From Pseudoxanthomonas gei (GTDB lineage Bacteria; Pseudomonadota; Gammaproteobacteria; Xanthomonadales; Xanthomonadaceae), in assembly GCF_010119615.1 (NCBI RefSeq), contig NZ_QOVG01000002.1, forward strand, positions 310,001-374,000: DNA of 64,000 nt, given 5' to 3'. A program made the position numbers and the translations under genes. This document shows, piece by piece, positions 29,191 through 39,006 of the stretch. The notes below the pieces were generated by a model, which worked only from the letters and a program-made list of their open reading frames with translations, searched no databases and was not told the origin of the DNA. Numbering within the stretch: position 1 is the first letter of the stretch; each line of letters starts with the position of its first letter.

Positions 29191-30828
29191 ATGAGCAACA
29201 CCCTACGCATCGCATTGGCCCAGTTCGACTTTCCGGTCGGTGCGGTCTACCAGAACGCCGAACGCATCGCCGCGATGATCGCCGAGGCGCGTGACGTGCA
29301 AGGCGCCGACCTGGTCCTGTTCCCCGAGCTCGCCATCAGCGGCTACCCACCGGAAGACCTGCTGATGCGTCCCGGCTTTCTTCGCGATTGCGAACTCGCG
29401 CTGCAACAGGTGGCCCGCGCCACCCAGGGCATCGTGGCGGTGGTGGGCTGGCCGCAGTCGGCCGGCAGCGTGCTCTACAACGCCGCCAGCGTGCTGCGCG
29501 ATGGCGGGGTGGAGACGACCTACCGCAAGCGCGAGCTGCCCAACTACAACGTGTTCGACGAGCGCCGCTATTTCGACGTCGACCCCGATGGCGGCGCCTG
29601 CGTGTTCGAGGTCAAGGGCGTGCCGGTGGGCCTGGTGATCTGCGAAGACCTGTGGTTTGCCGAACCACTGGCCGAAACCCGCGACGCCGGCGCGCAGCTG
29701 GTGCTGGTGCCCAATGCGTCGCCGTTCGAACGCGACAAGCACGCGCAGCGTGATGCATTGTTGGCACAGCGCGTGAGCGAGACCGGCATCGCGCTGGCCT
29801 ACCTCAACGTGGTCGGTGGCCAGGATGCACTGGTGTTCGATGGCGCCTCGGTGCTGGCCGATGGCGATGGCCTGGTGCATCCGGCCGCGCGTGCGTTCGA
29901 GGACCACTGGCTGCTCGCCGATTTCGATGCCGCGACACGCAAGTTCACCGCGCTGCAATGGCCGCAGGACGGCGATGAAGGCCGCGATGCGCTGGCCTGG
30001 CGCGCGGTGGTGCGCGGCACTCGCGACTATTGCCTGAAGAACGGTTTCGCGAAGGTTTGGCTGGGCCTGTCCGGTGGCATCGATTCGGCCCTGGTGCTGG
30101 CCATTGCCGTCGATGCGCTGGGCGCCGACAACGTCACGGCAGTACGCCTGCCTTCGCGTTACACCGCCGACCTGTCCAATGACCTGGCGGCCGAACAATG
30201 CGCCACGATGGGCGTGAAGATGGAAAGCATTGCCATCGAGGCGCCGTTCAAGGGATTCATGGAGGCATTGGCGCCGCTGTTCGCCGGGCGCGATGCAGAT
30301 ACCACCGAAGAGAACCTGCAGTCGCGCAGCCGTGGGGTGATCATGATGGCCCTGTCGAACAAACTGGGCGGACTGCTGCTGACCACCGGCAACAAGAGCG
30401 AGTACGCGGTCGGCTACGCGACCATCTACGGCGACATGTGCGGCGGCTATGCACCGATCAAGGACCTGTACAAGACCGAGGTGTTCGCGCTGGCCCGCTG
30501 GCGCAACACGGTGGGCGGTACTCCCGTCATTCCCGAGGCGGTGATCAGCCGGCCACCGTCGGCTGAGCTGCGCGAAAACCAGACCGACCAGGATTCGCTG
30601 CCGCCCTATGACGTCCTGGACGCCATCCTGCTGCGCTACGTCGACCAGGAACAGTCGCGCGACGAGATCGTCGCCGCCGGCTTCGAGGCTGGCATGGTCG
30701 ACCGCATGCTGCGACTGGTGCGGATCAACGAATGGAAACGCCACCAGGCGGCGCCCGGGCCGAAGGTGTCGCGGCGTGCTTTCGGCCGGGAACGGCGCTA
30801 TCCGATCAGCAACAAGTATCCGGGGTGA
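29191..30828 (+). CDS. nadE: Glutamine-dependent NAD+ synthase
   Basis: Final step of NAD synthesis: amidates deamido-NAD using glutamine. The 545-residue protein combines an N-terminal nitrilase-type glutaminase with catalytic triad Glu46 (FPELAISGY), Lys113 (YRKRELPNY) and Cys151 (VICEDLW), and a C-terminal NadE synthetase with PP-loop SGGIDS at 294-299 and TTGNKSEYAVGY. This two-domain form differs from the short ammonia-dependent NadE of E. coli. ATG 29191 follows the sucD terminator at 14 bp, with TCCGGAG as ribosome site. A bidirectional terminator separates it from convergent bamD. Confidence 0.97.
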   Translation: MSNTLRIALAQFDFPVGAVYQNAERIAAMIAEARDVQGADLVLFPELAISGYPPEDLLMRPGFLRDCELALQQVARATQGIVAVVGWPQSAGSVLYNAASVLRDGGVETTYRKRELPNYNVFDERRYFDVDPDGGACVFEVKGVPVGLVICEDLWFAEPLAETRDAGAQLVLVPNASPFERDKHAQRDALLAQRVSETGIALAYLNVVGGQDALVFDGASVLADGDGLVHPAARAFEDHWLLADFDAATRKFTALQWPQDGDEGRDALAWRAVVRGTRDYCLKNGFAKVWLGLSGGIDSALVLAIAVDALGADNVTAVRLPSRYTADLSNDLAAEQCATMGVKMESIAIEAPFKGFMEALAPLFAGRDADTTEENLQSRSRGVIMMALSNKLGGLLLTTGNKSEYAVGYATIYGDMCGGYAPIKDLYKTEVFALARWRNTVGGTPVIPEAVISRPPSAELRENQTDQDSLPPYDVLDAILLRYVDQEQSRDEIVAAGFEAGMVDRMLRLVRINEWKRHQAAPGPKVSRRAFGRERRYPISNKYPG

Positions 30829-30868
30829 GCACCGACAGCCTCCGGCCTGCGCCGGAGAAGAAGGATAA

Positions 30869-30892
30869 AAAAGGGGCCTTGCGGCCCCTTTT
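30869..30892. terminator. Bidirectional terminator between nadE and bamD
   Basis: AAAAGGGGCC pairs with GGCCCCTTTT around TTGC. A-rich flank on the left and T-rich flank on the right serve both convergent genes. Confidence 0.85.
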
Positions 30893-30895
30893 CCT

Positions 30896-31786
30896 TCAAT
30901 CCTTTTTCTTGGTATCCACGGCCGACTTCTCGCCGGCGAACGGGTTGAGCTTGCGTAGCGAGTTGGGATAGTCCGGCCAGTTGCCGGTCAGCCAGGGATG
31001 TTTCGGATCGTTCTGCTGCAACACGCGGCGCGCGTCGGCGGCCAGGGTTTCATTGCCAAGGTGCGTGTAGGCCTCGCCCAGCACGGCCACTGCGTCGTAC
31101 TGGTATTCGCTCTGCGGATAGGTTTCCAGCAGGTACTTGCCGCGGGCGGCAGCCGAAACCCAGGCATCGCGGCGCAGGTAGTAGAGCGCGGTGTCCAGCT
31201 CGTGGCGGGCGAACAGGTTGCGCAGCGCCAGCATGCGCAGTCGCGCATCGGCGGCGTAGCGGCTGTTCGGATAGCGCTCGGCCAGCAGGTTGAAGTCGCT
31301 GTAACCCTGCAAGGGGGTCGCCAGGTCGCGGCGGCTGGGATCCAGTTTCCATACCCTTTGCAGGAATACGGTGTCGCGTCCCGAGTTCGCCAGGCCGCGC
31401 AGGTAGTACATGTAAGGCACGTTGCGCTGGGTGGGATAGGTGCGCAGGAAGCGGTCGATGGTGGAGATCGTATCGTCCACCTTGCCGGCCTTGTACTGGG
31501 CGTAGGCGGTTTCCATCAGTGCCTGCTCGGTATACGGCCCGTAGGGATACTGGGCGATGAGCTGGCGGAAGGTGATTTCGGCCCGGTCCCAGTTGCCGCC
31601 GGTCATCGAGGCGTGCCCCTTCTCGTACAGCTCTTCGACCGGCTTGCCTTCCGGGGCATCCTTGTCCTTCTTGAAGAACTTGCCGCAGCCGGTGCCGGAA
31701 ACGGCGATCACCAGCATCAGGGCGACGATGCGCAGGAACGCAGGGCGGGCGGGGGCATTGGAGCGGGTCGTGATGCGCTGGGTCAT
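30896..31786 (-). CDS. bamD: Outer membrane assembly lipoprotein BamD
   Basis: Essential lipoprotein of the BAM complex that folds outer-membrane beta-barrels. The 296-residue protein has a lipoprotein signal peptide with lipobox VSGTGC and lipidated Cys34, followed by GKFFKKDKD and then TPR repeats: [49 protein letters not shown] and further repeats. A Lys/Asp-rich C-terminus ends it. ATG 31786 gives a proper signal peptide; the frame stays open further upstream, but that part lies antisense to rluD. Divergent from rluD. Confidence 0.95.
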   Translation of the reverse strand: MTQRITTRSNAPARPAFLRIVALMLVIAVSGTGCGKFFKKDKDAPEGKPVEELYEKGHASMTGGNWDRAEITFRQLIAQYPYGPYTEQALMETAYAQYKAGKVDDTISTIDRFLRTYPTQRNVPYMYYLRGLANSGRDTVFLQRVWKLDPSRRDLATPLQGYSDFNLLAERYPNSRYAADARLRMLALRNLFARHELDTALYYLRRDAWVSAAARGKYLLETYPQSEYQYDAVAVLGEAYTHLGNETLAADARRVLQQNDPKHPWLTGNWPDYPNSLRKLNPFAGEKSAVDTKKKD

Positions 31787-31850
31787 GGGCTGGCGGAGGG
31801 CCGCGGCGGGGAAACGGAACGGCGATGATAGCCTAGGCGCTGCCCAAGCC

Positions 31851-32912
31851 ATGAACGAGCGGCCAACACGCCGCCTGCAACGCATGATCGAACCCATTTC
31901 CCCCGATTTTCCCGACGACCTGCCGGACGATCTCCCCGAGGACGTTTCCGAGGAGGGCACCGCCCGCACCGCGGTCGTTCCCGGCAGCTCGGCCGGCCGC
32001 CGTTTCGATGCCGTGCTGGCCGAATTGTTCCCCGAGTATTCGCGTACGCGCCTGTCCGAATGGATCAAGTCCGGCGATGCGCGGCTGGACGGCGCTCTGG
32101 TGCGCGGGCGCGATCCGGTGCGCGGCGGCGAGATCGCCAGTCTCGACGTAGTGCTGGACACCCAGACCCATGCCCTGCCCGAGGACATCCCGCTGGACGT
32201 GCTGTACGAGGACTCGGAGGTCTTCGTGCTCAACAAGCCCGCTGGCCTGGTCGTGCATCCGGGCGCGGGCAATCCCCGTGGGACCCTGGTCAATGCGCTG
32301 CTGTTCCGCGATCCCTCGCTGTCGACCATCCCGCGCGCGGGCATCGTCCATCGCCTCGACAAGGACACCAGCGGGGTCATGGTCGTGGCCCGCACGCTGC
32401 CGGCGCACACCGCGCTGGTCGAGCAGCTGTCCTCGCGCGAGGTGCATCGCCAGTACCTGGCCATCGTGGTCGGCTCGATGGTCTCGGGCGGAACCGTCAA
32501 TGCACCCATCGACCGCCATTCGCGCGACCGCATCCGCATGTCGGTGCGCGAGGAAGGCCGCGACGCGGTGACCCACTACCGGTTGCGCGAACGCTTCCGC
32601 GCCCACACCGCGCTGGAATGCCGGCTGGAAACCGGTCGCACCCACCAGATCCGCGTGCACATGACCCATCTGAAGTACCCGATCGTCGGCGATCCGATGT
32701 ACGGCGGTCCCTTGAAGCTGCCCAAGCATGCGACCGAGGAACTCATCGCGGCGCTGCGCGGCTTCAAGCGCCAGGCACTGCACGCCGAGACGCTGGAATT
32801 CAAGCATCCGGCCACGGGTGAACCGCTGCGTGTCTCGGCGCCGATCCCGGCCGACATGCTCAACCTTCTGGCCGCGCTGCGTTCCGATGGCGAGGCGCAG
32901 AAGCAGCGATGA
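31851..32912 (+). CDS. rluD: 23S rRNA pseudouridine synthase, RluD type
   Basis: Modifies uridines 1911/1915/1917 of helix 69 of 23S rRNA in E. coli. The 353-residue protein has an S4 RNA-binding domain (about 49-100, [21 protein letters not shown]) and the RluA-type catalytic domain with catalytic Asp170 in HRLDKDTSG, plus YLAIVVG and [11 protein letters not shown]. Start choice is uncertain: ATG 31851 is used, but ATG 31884 is equally possible, since neither has a strong ribosome site. The N-terminal 45 residues are unusually acidic, with [11 protein letters not shown] repeats. The divergent bamD and following pgeF are the usual neighbours. Confidence 0.94.
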   Translation: MNERPTRRLQRMIEPISPDFPDDLPDDLPEDVSEEGTARTAVVPGSSAGRRFDAVLAELFPEYSRTRLSEWIKSGDARLDGALVRGRDPVRGGEIASLDVVLDTQTHALPEDIPLDVLYEDSEVFVLNKPAGLVVHPGAGNPRGTLVNALLFRDPSLSTIPRAGIVHRLDKDTSGVMVVARTLPAHTALVEQLSSREVHRQYLAIVVGSMVSGGTVNAPIDRHSRDRIRMSVREEGRDAVTHYRLRERFRAHTALECRLETGRTHQIRVHMTHLKYPIVGDPMYGGPLKLPKHATEELIAALRGFKRQALHAETLEFKHPATGEPLRVSAPIPADMLNLLAALRSDGEAQKQR

Positions 32913-33667
32913 CTCCGGCGGTATGGGCGCAGTGGCCGGTGCCGGCGAACGTTCGGGCATTCACCAGCGTGCGCCATGGCGCCGGCAGTTCGCTGCCGCC
33001 ATTCGACAGTTTCAACCTGGGAAACCGCGCTGCCGCTGGCTGCGATGATCCGCAGGTGGTCGATCGCAATCGCGCCGAACTGGTGGAGCGCTTCGACCTG
33101 CCCTCGACCCCGCGCTGGCTGCGGCAAGTGCATGGAACGGAGGTGGTCCGCTTCGACCGGGCCGCCATGGCGCAGCATGAGGAACCGCTTGCCGATGCCT
33201 GCGTGACTGCCGATCCCGGCGTGGTCCTGGCCATCCTCACGGCCGACTGCCTGCCGGTGGTGCTGGCCGCAGAAGACGGCAGCGAGATCGGCGCCGCGCA
33301 TGCCGGCTGGCGTGGCCTGGCCGATGGCGTGCTTGAAACCACGGTGGCCGCCATGCAGACGCCTGCCGGCAGGCTGCTGGCCTGGCTGGGTCCGGCCGCG
33401 GGGCCGCGTACCTATGAAATCGGCGAGGAAGTGTTCGATGCCTTCGTTTCGCAGGATGCAGGCGCCGAAGCCGCCTTTGCGCCCACGCGCCGCGGTCACT
33501 GGCGGGTTGATCTGTACGCACTGGCGCGCCAGCGCCTGATGAGGCTCGGCCTCACCCGTATCCACGGCGGCGATTTGTGCACCATTTCCGATCCGGGGCG
33601 CTTCTATTCGCATCGCCGCGACGCGCGCACCGGCCGTATGGCAACGGTGGTGTGGATGCAATCGTGA
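32909..33667 (+). CDS. pgeF: Multicopper-oxidase-fold PgeF (peptidoglycan editing factor, laccase domain)
   Basis: YfiH/LACC1-family enzyme. In E. coli it removes wrongly incorporated Ser from peptidoglycan precursors; relatives have purine nucleosidase activity. The 252-residue protein shows the metal/catalytic residues His75 (RQVHG), Cys114 (TADCLP) and His131 (AAHAGWRG), and the C-terminal [15 protein letters not shown] motif. It overlaps rluD by ATGA, the same order as E. coli rluD-yfiH. Its own TGA shares bases with the GTG start of the next gene. Confidence 0.95.
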   Translation: MTPAVWAQWPVPANVRAFTSVRHGAGSSLPPFDSFNLGNRAAAGCDDPQVVDRNRAELVERFDLPSTPRWLRQVHGTEVVRFDRAAMAQHEEPLADACVTADPGVVLAILTADCLPVVLAAEDGSEIGAAHAGWRGLADGVLETTVAAMQTPAGRLLAWLGPAAGPRTYEIGEEVFDAFVSQDAGAEAAFAPTRRGHWRVDLYALARQRLMRLGLTRIHGGDLCTISDPGRFYSHRRDARTGRMATVVWMQS

Positions 33668-34206
33668 CGCAGGGACTGTTCCAGCGCGTACTCGGCGACC
33701 CCGCTTTCGATTGCTTGCCAGCCACGGTAAGCCTGCTTCACTCCCGCGCCGGCCGGCAGCGATATCGCGGCGAGGTCGACGTGCGTCGCGGCAGGCATCC
33801 CATGGCCCGGCTGTTCGCCTGGGCAACCCGGCTTCCGCCGGCGGGCGAGGGCATCATCAGCGTTGAGATCGACGCCCGGGGAACGGGCGAGCACTGGACG
33901 CGCCATGTCGGCGGCCATGCAATGCCGTCACGGCTCTGGTCGCAGGACGGCCTGCTGTGCGAGCAACTCGGCCTGGTGCGATTCGGTTTCCGGCTGACGG
34001 TGGAAGAGGGCGTGCTGGTCTGGCGGGTGGCGCGGGTGCATGCGCTGGGCCTGCCGTTGCCGGCGCGCTGGTTCCGGGCGGTGCTGGCGCGCGAAAGTGA
34101 AACAGCGGGGCGTTACTGGTTCGACGTGGCGGCGGCGATGCCGCTTGCTGGCCTGCTGGTGCATTACCGGGGCTGGCTGGAAGTACTGGATCCCGCGGGA
34201 ACCTGA
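33664..34206 (+). CDS. DUF4166 domain protein
   Basis: 180-residue protein of unknown function, similar in pattern to DUF4166: FQRVLGDPAFDCLPATVSLLHS, then GRGRHP-like segments, and many aromatic/basic residues such as WTRHVGGHAMPS and FGFRL. No membrane segments or signal peptide. GTG 33664 is chosen because it gives a GTGA overlap with the pgeF stop; starts further upstream lie inside pgeF. Translationally coupled to pgeF, but no functional link is known. It is followed 1 bp later by a strong terminator. The DUF assignment is from memory of the pattern and is moderately sure. Confidence 0.75.
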   Translation: MTQGLFQRVLGDPAFDCLPATVSLLHSRAGRQRYRGEVDVRRGRHPMARLFAWATRLPPAGEGIISVEIDARGTGEHWTRHVGGHAMPSRLWSQDGLLCEQLGLVRFGFRLTVEEGVLVWRVARVHALGLPLPARWFRAVLARESETAGRYWFDVAAAMPLAGLLVHYRGWLEVLDPAGT

Positions 34207-34238
34207 AAAACAAGCCGGCGCAGTGGCCGGCTTGTTTT
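34207..34238. terminator. Bidirectional terminator after the DUF4166 gene
   Basis: AAAACAAGCCGG pairs perfectly with CCGGCTTGTTTT around an 8-base loop. It also serves the convergent YidB-OmpA locus. Confidence 0.88.
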
Positions 34239-34258
34239 CCCGTACCCGGCGCAGCTGA

Positions 34259-34641
34259 TCACTGCACCAGGCTGAACTCCATGCGCCGGTTGCGGGCGCG
34301 GCCTTCCGTGGTGCCGTTGTCGGCCACTGGCTTGGCGTCGCCATAGCCCTTGGCCGTCAGCATGGCCTCGGTCACGCCCAGTTCGACCAGGCGCGCACGC
34401 ACTGCGGCGGCCCGCGCGTCACTGAGCTTGAGGTTGGCGGCGGCGTTGCCGGTGTTGTCGGTGTGGCCGCCGATTTCCACGCGGGTGCCGCTGGGAGCCT
34501 TCTTGAGGGCTGCGGCGGCCTTGCCCAGGATGGCCTGGCTGTCGGCACTGATCCGTGCCGATCCGGTGTCGAACTGGATGCCGGTCAGGTTGAGCGCCTT
34601 GACCAGGTCATCGGCCGTGAAGTTGCCGGCCTGCAGGGCAT
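34259..34641 (-). pseudogene. OmpA-like C-terminal domain, out of frame with its N-terminal part
   Basis: Peptidoglycan-binding OmpA/Pal domain: IQFDTGSARIS, then EIGGHTDNTGNAAANLKLSDARA, and RARNRRMEFSLV at the end. It is in a different frame from the YidB-like part that directly precedes it. Adding one G near 34641 (in CTGATGCC on the minus strand) restores ALDALQAGNFTADDLVKALN and gives one protein of 377 residues. No good start codon precedes this part, so it is either a true frameshift mutation or an assembly error. Confidence 0.8.
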
Positions 34642-35391
34642 CAGCGCCGCGTCCGCCGTGGGCGCGGGAGCCGTTTCCACGACCGGTTCCGGCGCGGCTG
34701 GCTCAGCAGAGGGCGCAGGTGCAACGGCCACAGGTTCAGCCGGACTGGCCACCTCGGCGGCCGGCGTGGTACTGGCGACTGGAGCCTGGCCGCGTTTGCT
34801 CCACATGCAGTAACCCAGGGCCAGCACGATGGCGAGCGGGATCAACCATTTCAGGAAGCCCAGCCCGCCGCCTGCGGTGGCGCTGGTACTGGCCGCCGCC
34901 GCCCCGACCACGCTTGCGCCCCGGCCCAGGCTGCTGGCGGTCTCACGCGACGCATTGCCAACTGCCGCTGCGGCACCGCCAATACCGGCACCCGGACCTG
35001 CGCCGGGAATCAGGCTGGCCAGACCGGACGGGATCGAGTCGGGAAGCTGGCCGCCTGGTGTCAGTGCAGCGACGATCCGCGGCAAGAGCCCTGCGGTCGC
35101 CAGGCTTATCGCCGAGGCCGGAACGCCGATCTTGCCGGCCAGCGAGGAGATGGTGTCGCTGCCGAGCACCGCGTGCACCTGGTCGGGCTGGAGTTCGTTG
35201 TCGCCAGGGCTGCCGCCTACCCAGGAGGAAGCAACACTGCCAAGCCCGGCATCCCTGAATTTCTGCAGGAATCCCGAGATGCCGCCTGCTGCGGGGTTGA
35301 AGATCAGGGCGAGCAGCTGGCCGACAAAGGGCCTGGCATTGTCGCCAAGTCCGAAACGTTCCGCCGCCTGGCGGATGATGGCGTCGAGCAT
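34585..35391 (-). CDS. YidB/DUF937-like protein, N-terminal part of a frameshifted YidB-OmpA fusion
   Basis: Readable product of 268 residues. Residues 1-130 are a YidB/DUF937-like helical domain (MLDAIIRQAAERFGLGDNAR...), followed by a Gly/Ala-rich linker, a membrane segment near 185-203 (LKWLIPLAIVLALGY), and a Pro/Ala/Glu-rich periplasmic linker. The last residues (MPCRPATSRPM...) result from reading the wrong frame before a premature stop. In relatives this linker continues into an OmpA domain that grips peptidoglycan. ATG 35391 fits the family start. The truncated protein would lack cell-wall attachment. Confidence 0.82.
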   Translation of the reverse strand: MLDAIIRQAAERFGLGDNARPFVGQLLALIFNPAAGGISGFLQKFRDAGLGSVASSWVGGSPGDNELQPDQVHAVLGSDTISSLAGKIGVPASAISLATAGLLPRIVAALTPGGQLPDSIPSGLASLIPGAGPGAGIGGAAAAVGNASRETASSLGRGASVVGAAAASTSATAGGGLGFLKWLIPLAIVLALGYCMWSKRGQAPVASTTPAAEVASPAEPVAVAPAPSAEPAAPEPVVETAPAPTADAALMPCRPATSRPMTWSRRST

Positions 35392-35504
35392 TTTGAATCT
35401 TCTTCTGTCATGTGCAACAGGGATGAAACGCCCGCCGGCGGCCCAGGGCACGTCTGCGCGCCGGCAGCACATCACAGCCATCCGGGCGCGGTGTTAATCC
35501 GGCA

Positions 35505-35545
35505 TAAAAAAAGGGCCCGGCGGGTCATCACCCAGCGCCGTCCCT
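35505..35545 (-). terminator. Possible terminator after the first TonB-dependent receptor
   Basis: On the minus strand an imperfect GC-rich stem around GGGTGATGACCC is followed by GGGCCC and seven T residues. It lies about 140 bp past the receptor stop. The intervening 35546-35680 holds no gene. Confidence 0.4.
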
Positions 35546-35680
35546 ACCAGCGCGAACGCAGGCTGCGAGCCGCCGCAACGCCCGCAGGCGCTGTGGCACG
35601 TGCCCTGCACGGCCCACATGTTTGCGACGAGCGGCAAGTCCGTCGCCGAGGCGAGGGACCTGGGGCGCCGCGCACTGCTT

Positions 35681-38122
35681 TCAGAACGTGTAGCGGATGC
35701 GCGAGTAGTAGTAGGCGCCGTTGCTGCCGACCGGTGACAGCACGTCGTAGGGCAGGTTGCCGAAGTAGGCGATGTCGTCGATGGAACGGTCCGGGTATTC
35801 GTCGGTCAGGTTCTGTCCGCCCAAAGCCAGGCTCCACTTCGGGGTGATGCGGTACTCGACCTCCGCATCCAGCTGCCACTCGGCGCCGTAGGTCTGCCTG
35901 GGCTCGAAGCCGCCGCCGAAATTGAACACCCGGGTCGCACTGCCATGGCGGCTGACGCGGCCCAGCAGGTTCCAGCGGTCGCTGGCCCAGTTGGCCGACA
36001 GCAGCGCGCGGGTGCGCGGCGCGGCATCGGTCAGGGTATTGCTTTCCTCCACACCGAACAGCACGTAGTCCGGGTCCAGCGCGGTCAGCGCAGCGGGTGT
36101 GGCGGTGATGCGCTTGATATCGGTCCTGGCGTAGCTGTAGGTACCGCTCAGCAACAACTGGCCGCTGCCCAGGGCCTGCCGCCAGTTGGCGACGAGCTCG
36201 GCCCCTTCGGTGCGGGTATCGGCGGCGTTGATGAAGAAGTTGACGCTCTGCACGCCCGCTACGCCGAACTCTTCCTCCACGAATCCGGTCAGCGCGTCGC
36301 CGCTGATGCGCTCGGTCAGGGCGACGCGGTCATCGATGTCGATGCGGAACACATCCAGCGACACGTCGAAGTGTTCGCCGATACGGCTGGTGAAGCCCAG
36401 ACTGAAGTTCACCGACTTTTCCGGTTCCAGTGGTCGGGCGCCCAAGGCCTGTGCGATCGGATTGTTCACGGACAGCAGGCGGCCTTGCAGCAGCTGGCCG
36501 GAGGCGTCGTAGCCGGTGGAGGTGGCCTCGTAGCCGATCTGGCTGAGCGATGGCGCGCGGAAATTGTTCGACACCGAGCCGCGCAGTGCGAAGGCCGGCG
36601 TGAACTCGTAGCGCGCGGCCAGCTTGCCGGTCAGTTCGCCGCCGAAATCGTCGTAGTGCTCGTAGCGCGCGGCGAGGTCGGTGCTGAACTTCGGGCCGAA
36701 TTCGCTGGACAGGCTGGCGTACACACTGGAGACGTCGCGCGACAGGTCGGCCACGTCCTGCGGGGTAAGTCCACCGCCGGCCTGGGAACCAGTGGGCCGG
36801 TCAATGTAGGGACCGGCCGCGTAGGACGCTGGATCGCCGGCGCCGGTCTGGTAGTCCTCGCGGCGCAGTTCCAGGCCCGTGGCGAAGGTGTGGTGGTTGG
36901 CGCCACTGTCGAAGCCGCGGCTGACGTCGAAGTTGGCCAGCAACTGCTTGAATTCGTAGTCGCCGGTCTTGAACCGGGTCGGGCTGCCGGGACCCAGTGA
37001 CGCGTTCAGGGAATTCTCCAGCCGATAGGTGAAGGCGTTGCGGCCGTGGTTGAGGCTGGCGTCGTAGTCCCAGTCGCCCAGCCGCCCGCGCAGGCCGGCC
37101 ACGCCGGCCACGTCCAGGTTCTCACCGATGGAAATGGGGCGGTAGCCTTGCGGATATACCTCTTTCCAGTTGGACACGCCGTCGGGATAGCGGAAATAGT
37201 TGGCTCCGCGCGTGTCTCCCTGGTGGTAGGTGGCGAAGGCATAGAGCTCCGCGTTCTCGCCTACCGGCACGGCGCTGTTGAGCCAGGCGTTGAGTGCCCT
37301 GGATTCACCATCGCCAAGCTGATAGTTGCGCTGCCCGGCCAGGGCCAGGTTGTCGGCGGTCTGGTCCTCGAAGAACGGGATCTGGTCGAAACCGGCGCGG
37401 TTGGTGGCCTCGCGGTTCTTAAGCTCCAGGCCCACGCGGAAGAACCCGCCGTCACCGATGCCACTGCCGACCTGGGCGCTGGCGAAACTGGTCTGGCCGT
37501 CGGTGACCGTCTGGTCGATGGGCTCCACGTCGGTGTGGTGCACGCCGAAACTGGCCTCGTACGCGCCGCCTTCCGGGGCATCGTCGAGGATCACGTTGAT
37601 CACGCCAGCCACCGCGTCGGAACCATATTGGGCGCCGGCGCCGTCGCGCAGCACTTCAATGCGCTTGATCGCGCTGACCGGGATCGCGTTGAAGTCGACC
37701 GGGGTGGTGCCCTTGCCGATCTTGCTGTCGGTGTTGACCAGGGCGCTGGTGTGGCGGCGCTTGCCGTTGACCAGTACCAGCACCTGGTTGGGGCTCAGGC
37801 CGCGAAGCTGCGCAGCGCGCACGTGGTCGGCGCCGCCGGAGTTGGACTGGCGCGGGAAATTGAACGAAGGCAGCAAGGCCTGCAGGGCGCTGCCGAGCTC
37901 CCCGTTCAACACGCCGGCCTTGCGGATGTCCTCGGCGGTGAGTACGTCGATCGGTGAGGTGGACTCCAGCACGGTGCGGTCGGTGGCTCGTGTGCCGGTG
38001 ACGATGACGGTGTCGAGATTGGTGGCTTCGGCCGCGCTTGCGGTTGAATCCTGGGCGAGGGCGGGCCCGGCGAGTGCCAGGGCGATGGCGACGCCAAGCG
38101 GCGCCACGAGAGGGTGGGACAT
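35681..38122 (-). CDS. TonB-dependent receptor, copy 1
   Basis: 813-residue outer-membrane receptor. The signal peptide ends GPALA|QDS near residue 23. A TonB-box-like DTVIVTGTR follows, then the plug domain with LRGLSPNQVLVLVNGKRRH and VLRDGAGAQYGSDAVAGVINVIL, and a 22-strand barrel ending IRYTF with the C-terminal Phe needed for BAM. AGGAG lies 6 bases before ATG 38122. It closely parallels the receptor at 45942. No sigma/anti-sigma pair or periplasmic partner lies next to it, so the substrate is unknown. Transcribed divergently from the DUF3574 lipoprotein. Confidence 0.93.
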   Translation of the reverse strand: MSHPLVAPLGVAIALALAGPALAQDSTASAAEATNLDTVIVTGTRATDRTVLESTSPIDVLTAEDIRKAGVLNGELGSALQALLPSFNFPRQSNSGGADHVRAAQLRGLSPNQVLVLVNGKRRHTSALVNTDSKIGKGTTPVDFNAIPVSAIKRIEVLRDGAGAQYGSDAVAGVINVILDDAPEGGAYEASFGVHHTDVEPIDQTVTDGQTSFASAQVGSGIGDGGFFRVGLELKNREATNRAGFDQIPFFEDQTADNLALAGQRNYQLGDGESRALNAWLNSAVPVGENAELYAFATYHQGDTRGANYFRYPDGVSNWKEVYPQGYRPISIGENLDVAGVAGLRGRLGDWDYDASLNHGRNAFTYRLENSLNASLGPGSPTRFKTGDYEFKQLLANFDVSRGFDSGANHHTFATGLELRREDYQTGAGDPASYAAGPYIDRPTGSQAGGGLTPQDVADLSRDVSSVYASLSSEFGPKFSTDLAARYEHYDDFGGELTGKLAARYEFTPAFALRGSVSNNFRAPSLSQIGYEATSTGYDASGQLLQGRLLSVNNPIAQALGARPLEPEKSVNFSLGFTSRIGEHFDVSLDVFRIDIDDRVALTERISGDALTGFVEEEFGVAGVQSVNFFINAADTRTEGAELVANWRQALGSGQLLLSGTYSYARTDIKRITATPAALTALDPDYVLFGVEESNTLTDAAPRTRALLSANWASDRWNLLGRVSRHGSATRVFNFGGGFEPRQTYGAEWQLDAEVEYRITPKWSLALGGQNLTDEYPDRSIDDIAYFGNLPYDVLSPVGSNGAYYYSRIRYTF

Positions 38123-38394
38123 GGGAACTCCTGGAGTTTGCGGACTGGTTGCGCGCAGCGCGTTACGGGAAACGAGTCAGCCGCGACAGCATCGCCGGCA
38201 TGCACGGGGACGAATCAGGAACATCGAGTCATCGGCGCAAGCGTTATCGTTCCGTAATGCAGATACCTTAGTGGCATAAGCCAGGCTGCGACACGCCGGC
38301 GCCATGGGGTTTGCGCATCACTTCATGCCTTACGGTTATTTCGGGCATGGCCGGGATGGAACCAGAGTAGCGGGCTGTTCAAGGGAGCAATGAC

Positions 38395-38880
38395 ATGGGT
38401 CTTCGCGGCACCGTTGTACGCGGCATGCTGTTGGCGGTGATGATCGGCCTGGGGGCCTGCGCGACCCAGCCTGTTGCAACGCCCGTGCAAACTTCAGCCA
38501 GCATGCAGGGCGATGCGGCACGACCGGCGTTGGCGCGCGGCTGGGTGCGCAGCGAGCTGTATTTCGGGGTCGGTGAGGAAAGCGGTCCGGCGGACAGGCC
38601 GCAGGCCAAGCCGATCGGCGAGGCCCAGTGGCGCGCCTTCGTGGACGCGGAAGTCACCCCGCGATTTCCCGATGGCTTGACCGTGTTCGATGCCTACGGC
38701 CAGTGGCTGTTCCGCGGCGCCAAGGAGCCGAACCGGCTTGGCACCAAGGTGCTCGTGATCCTGCATGAAGATACGCCACAGCGAAGCGCGGACATCGAGG
38801 CGATCCGGCTGGCGTGGAAGCAGGCGACGAAGCATCAGTCGGTGTTGTGGGTGAAGCAGGCGGCGGAAGTATCGTTCTGA
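38395..38880 (+). CDS. DUF3574 lipoprotein
   Basis: 161-residue predicted lipoprotein: N-terminal MGLRGTVVRGMLLAVM, lipobox GLGAC with Cys22, then a DUF3574 domain recognised by RSELYFGVG, VTPRFPDGLTVFDAYGQW and TKVLVILHED. The function of the family is unknown. AAGGGAGC precedes ATG 38395. It lies between a TonB-dependent receptor (divergent) and a permease; whether they work together is unproven. Confidence 0.8.
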   Translation: MGLRGTVVRGMLLAVMIGLGACATQPVATPVQTSASMQGDAARPALARGWVRSELYFGVGEESGPADRPQAKPIGEAQWRAFVDAEVTPRFPDGLTVFDAYGQWLFRGAKEPNRLGTKVLVILHEDTPQRSADIEAIRLAWKQATKHQSVLWVKQAAEVSF

Positions 38881-39006
38881 TCGGATCGGTATGATCCAGC
38901 CTGCCGTGTTGGCTTCCTTCGCGAAACCGGCTGTTGCCGCCGCTCGCGGATTCCTGGGCAAGGCAGAAGCAAGACCGGAATGACCCCGCCAATTCGCGAG
39001 CAAAGA

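Noticed and set aside
34259-35391. Programmed ribosomal frameshift in the YidB-OmpA gene
   Set aside because: No slippery heptamer, stem-loop or internal Shine-Dalgarno signal is apparent at the switch point. A simple one-base loss is more likely.
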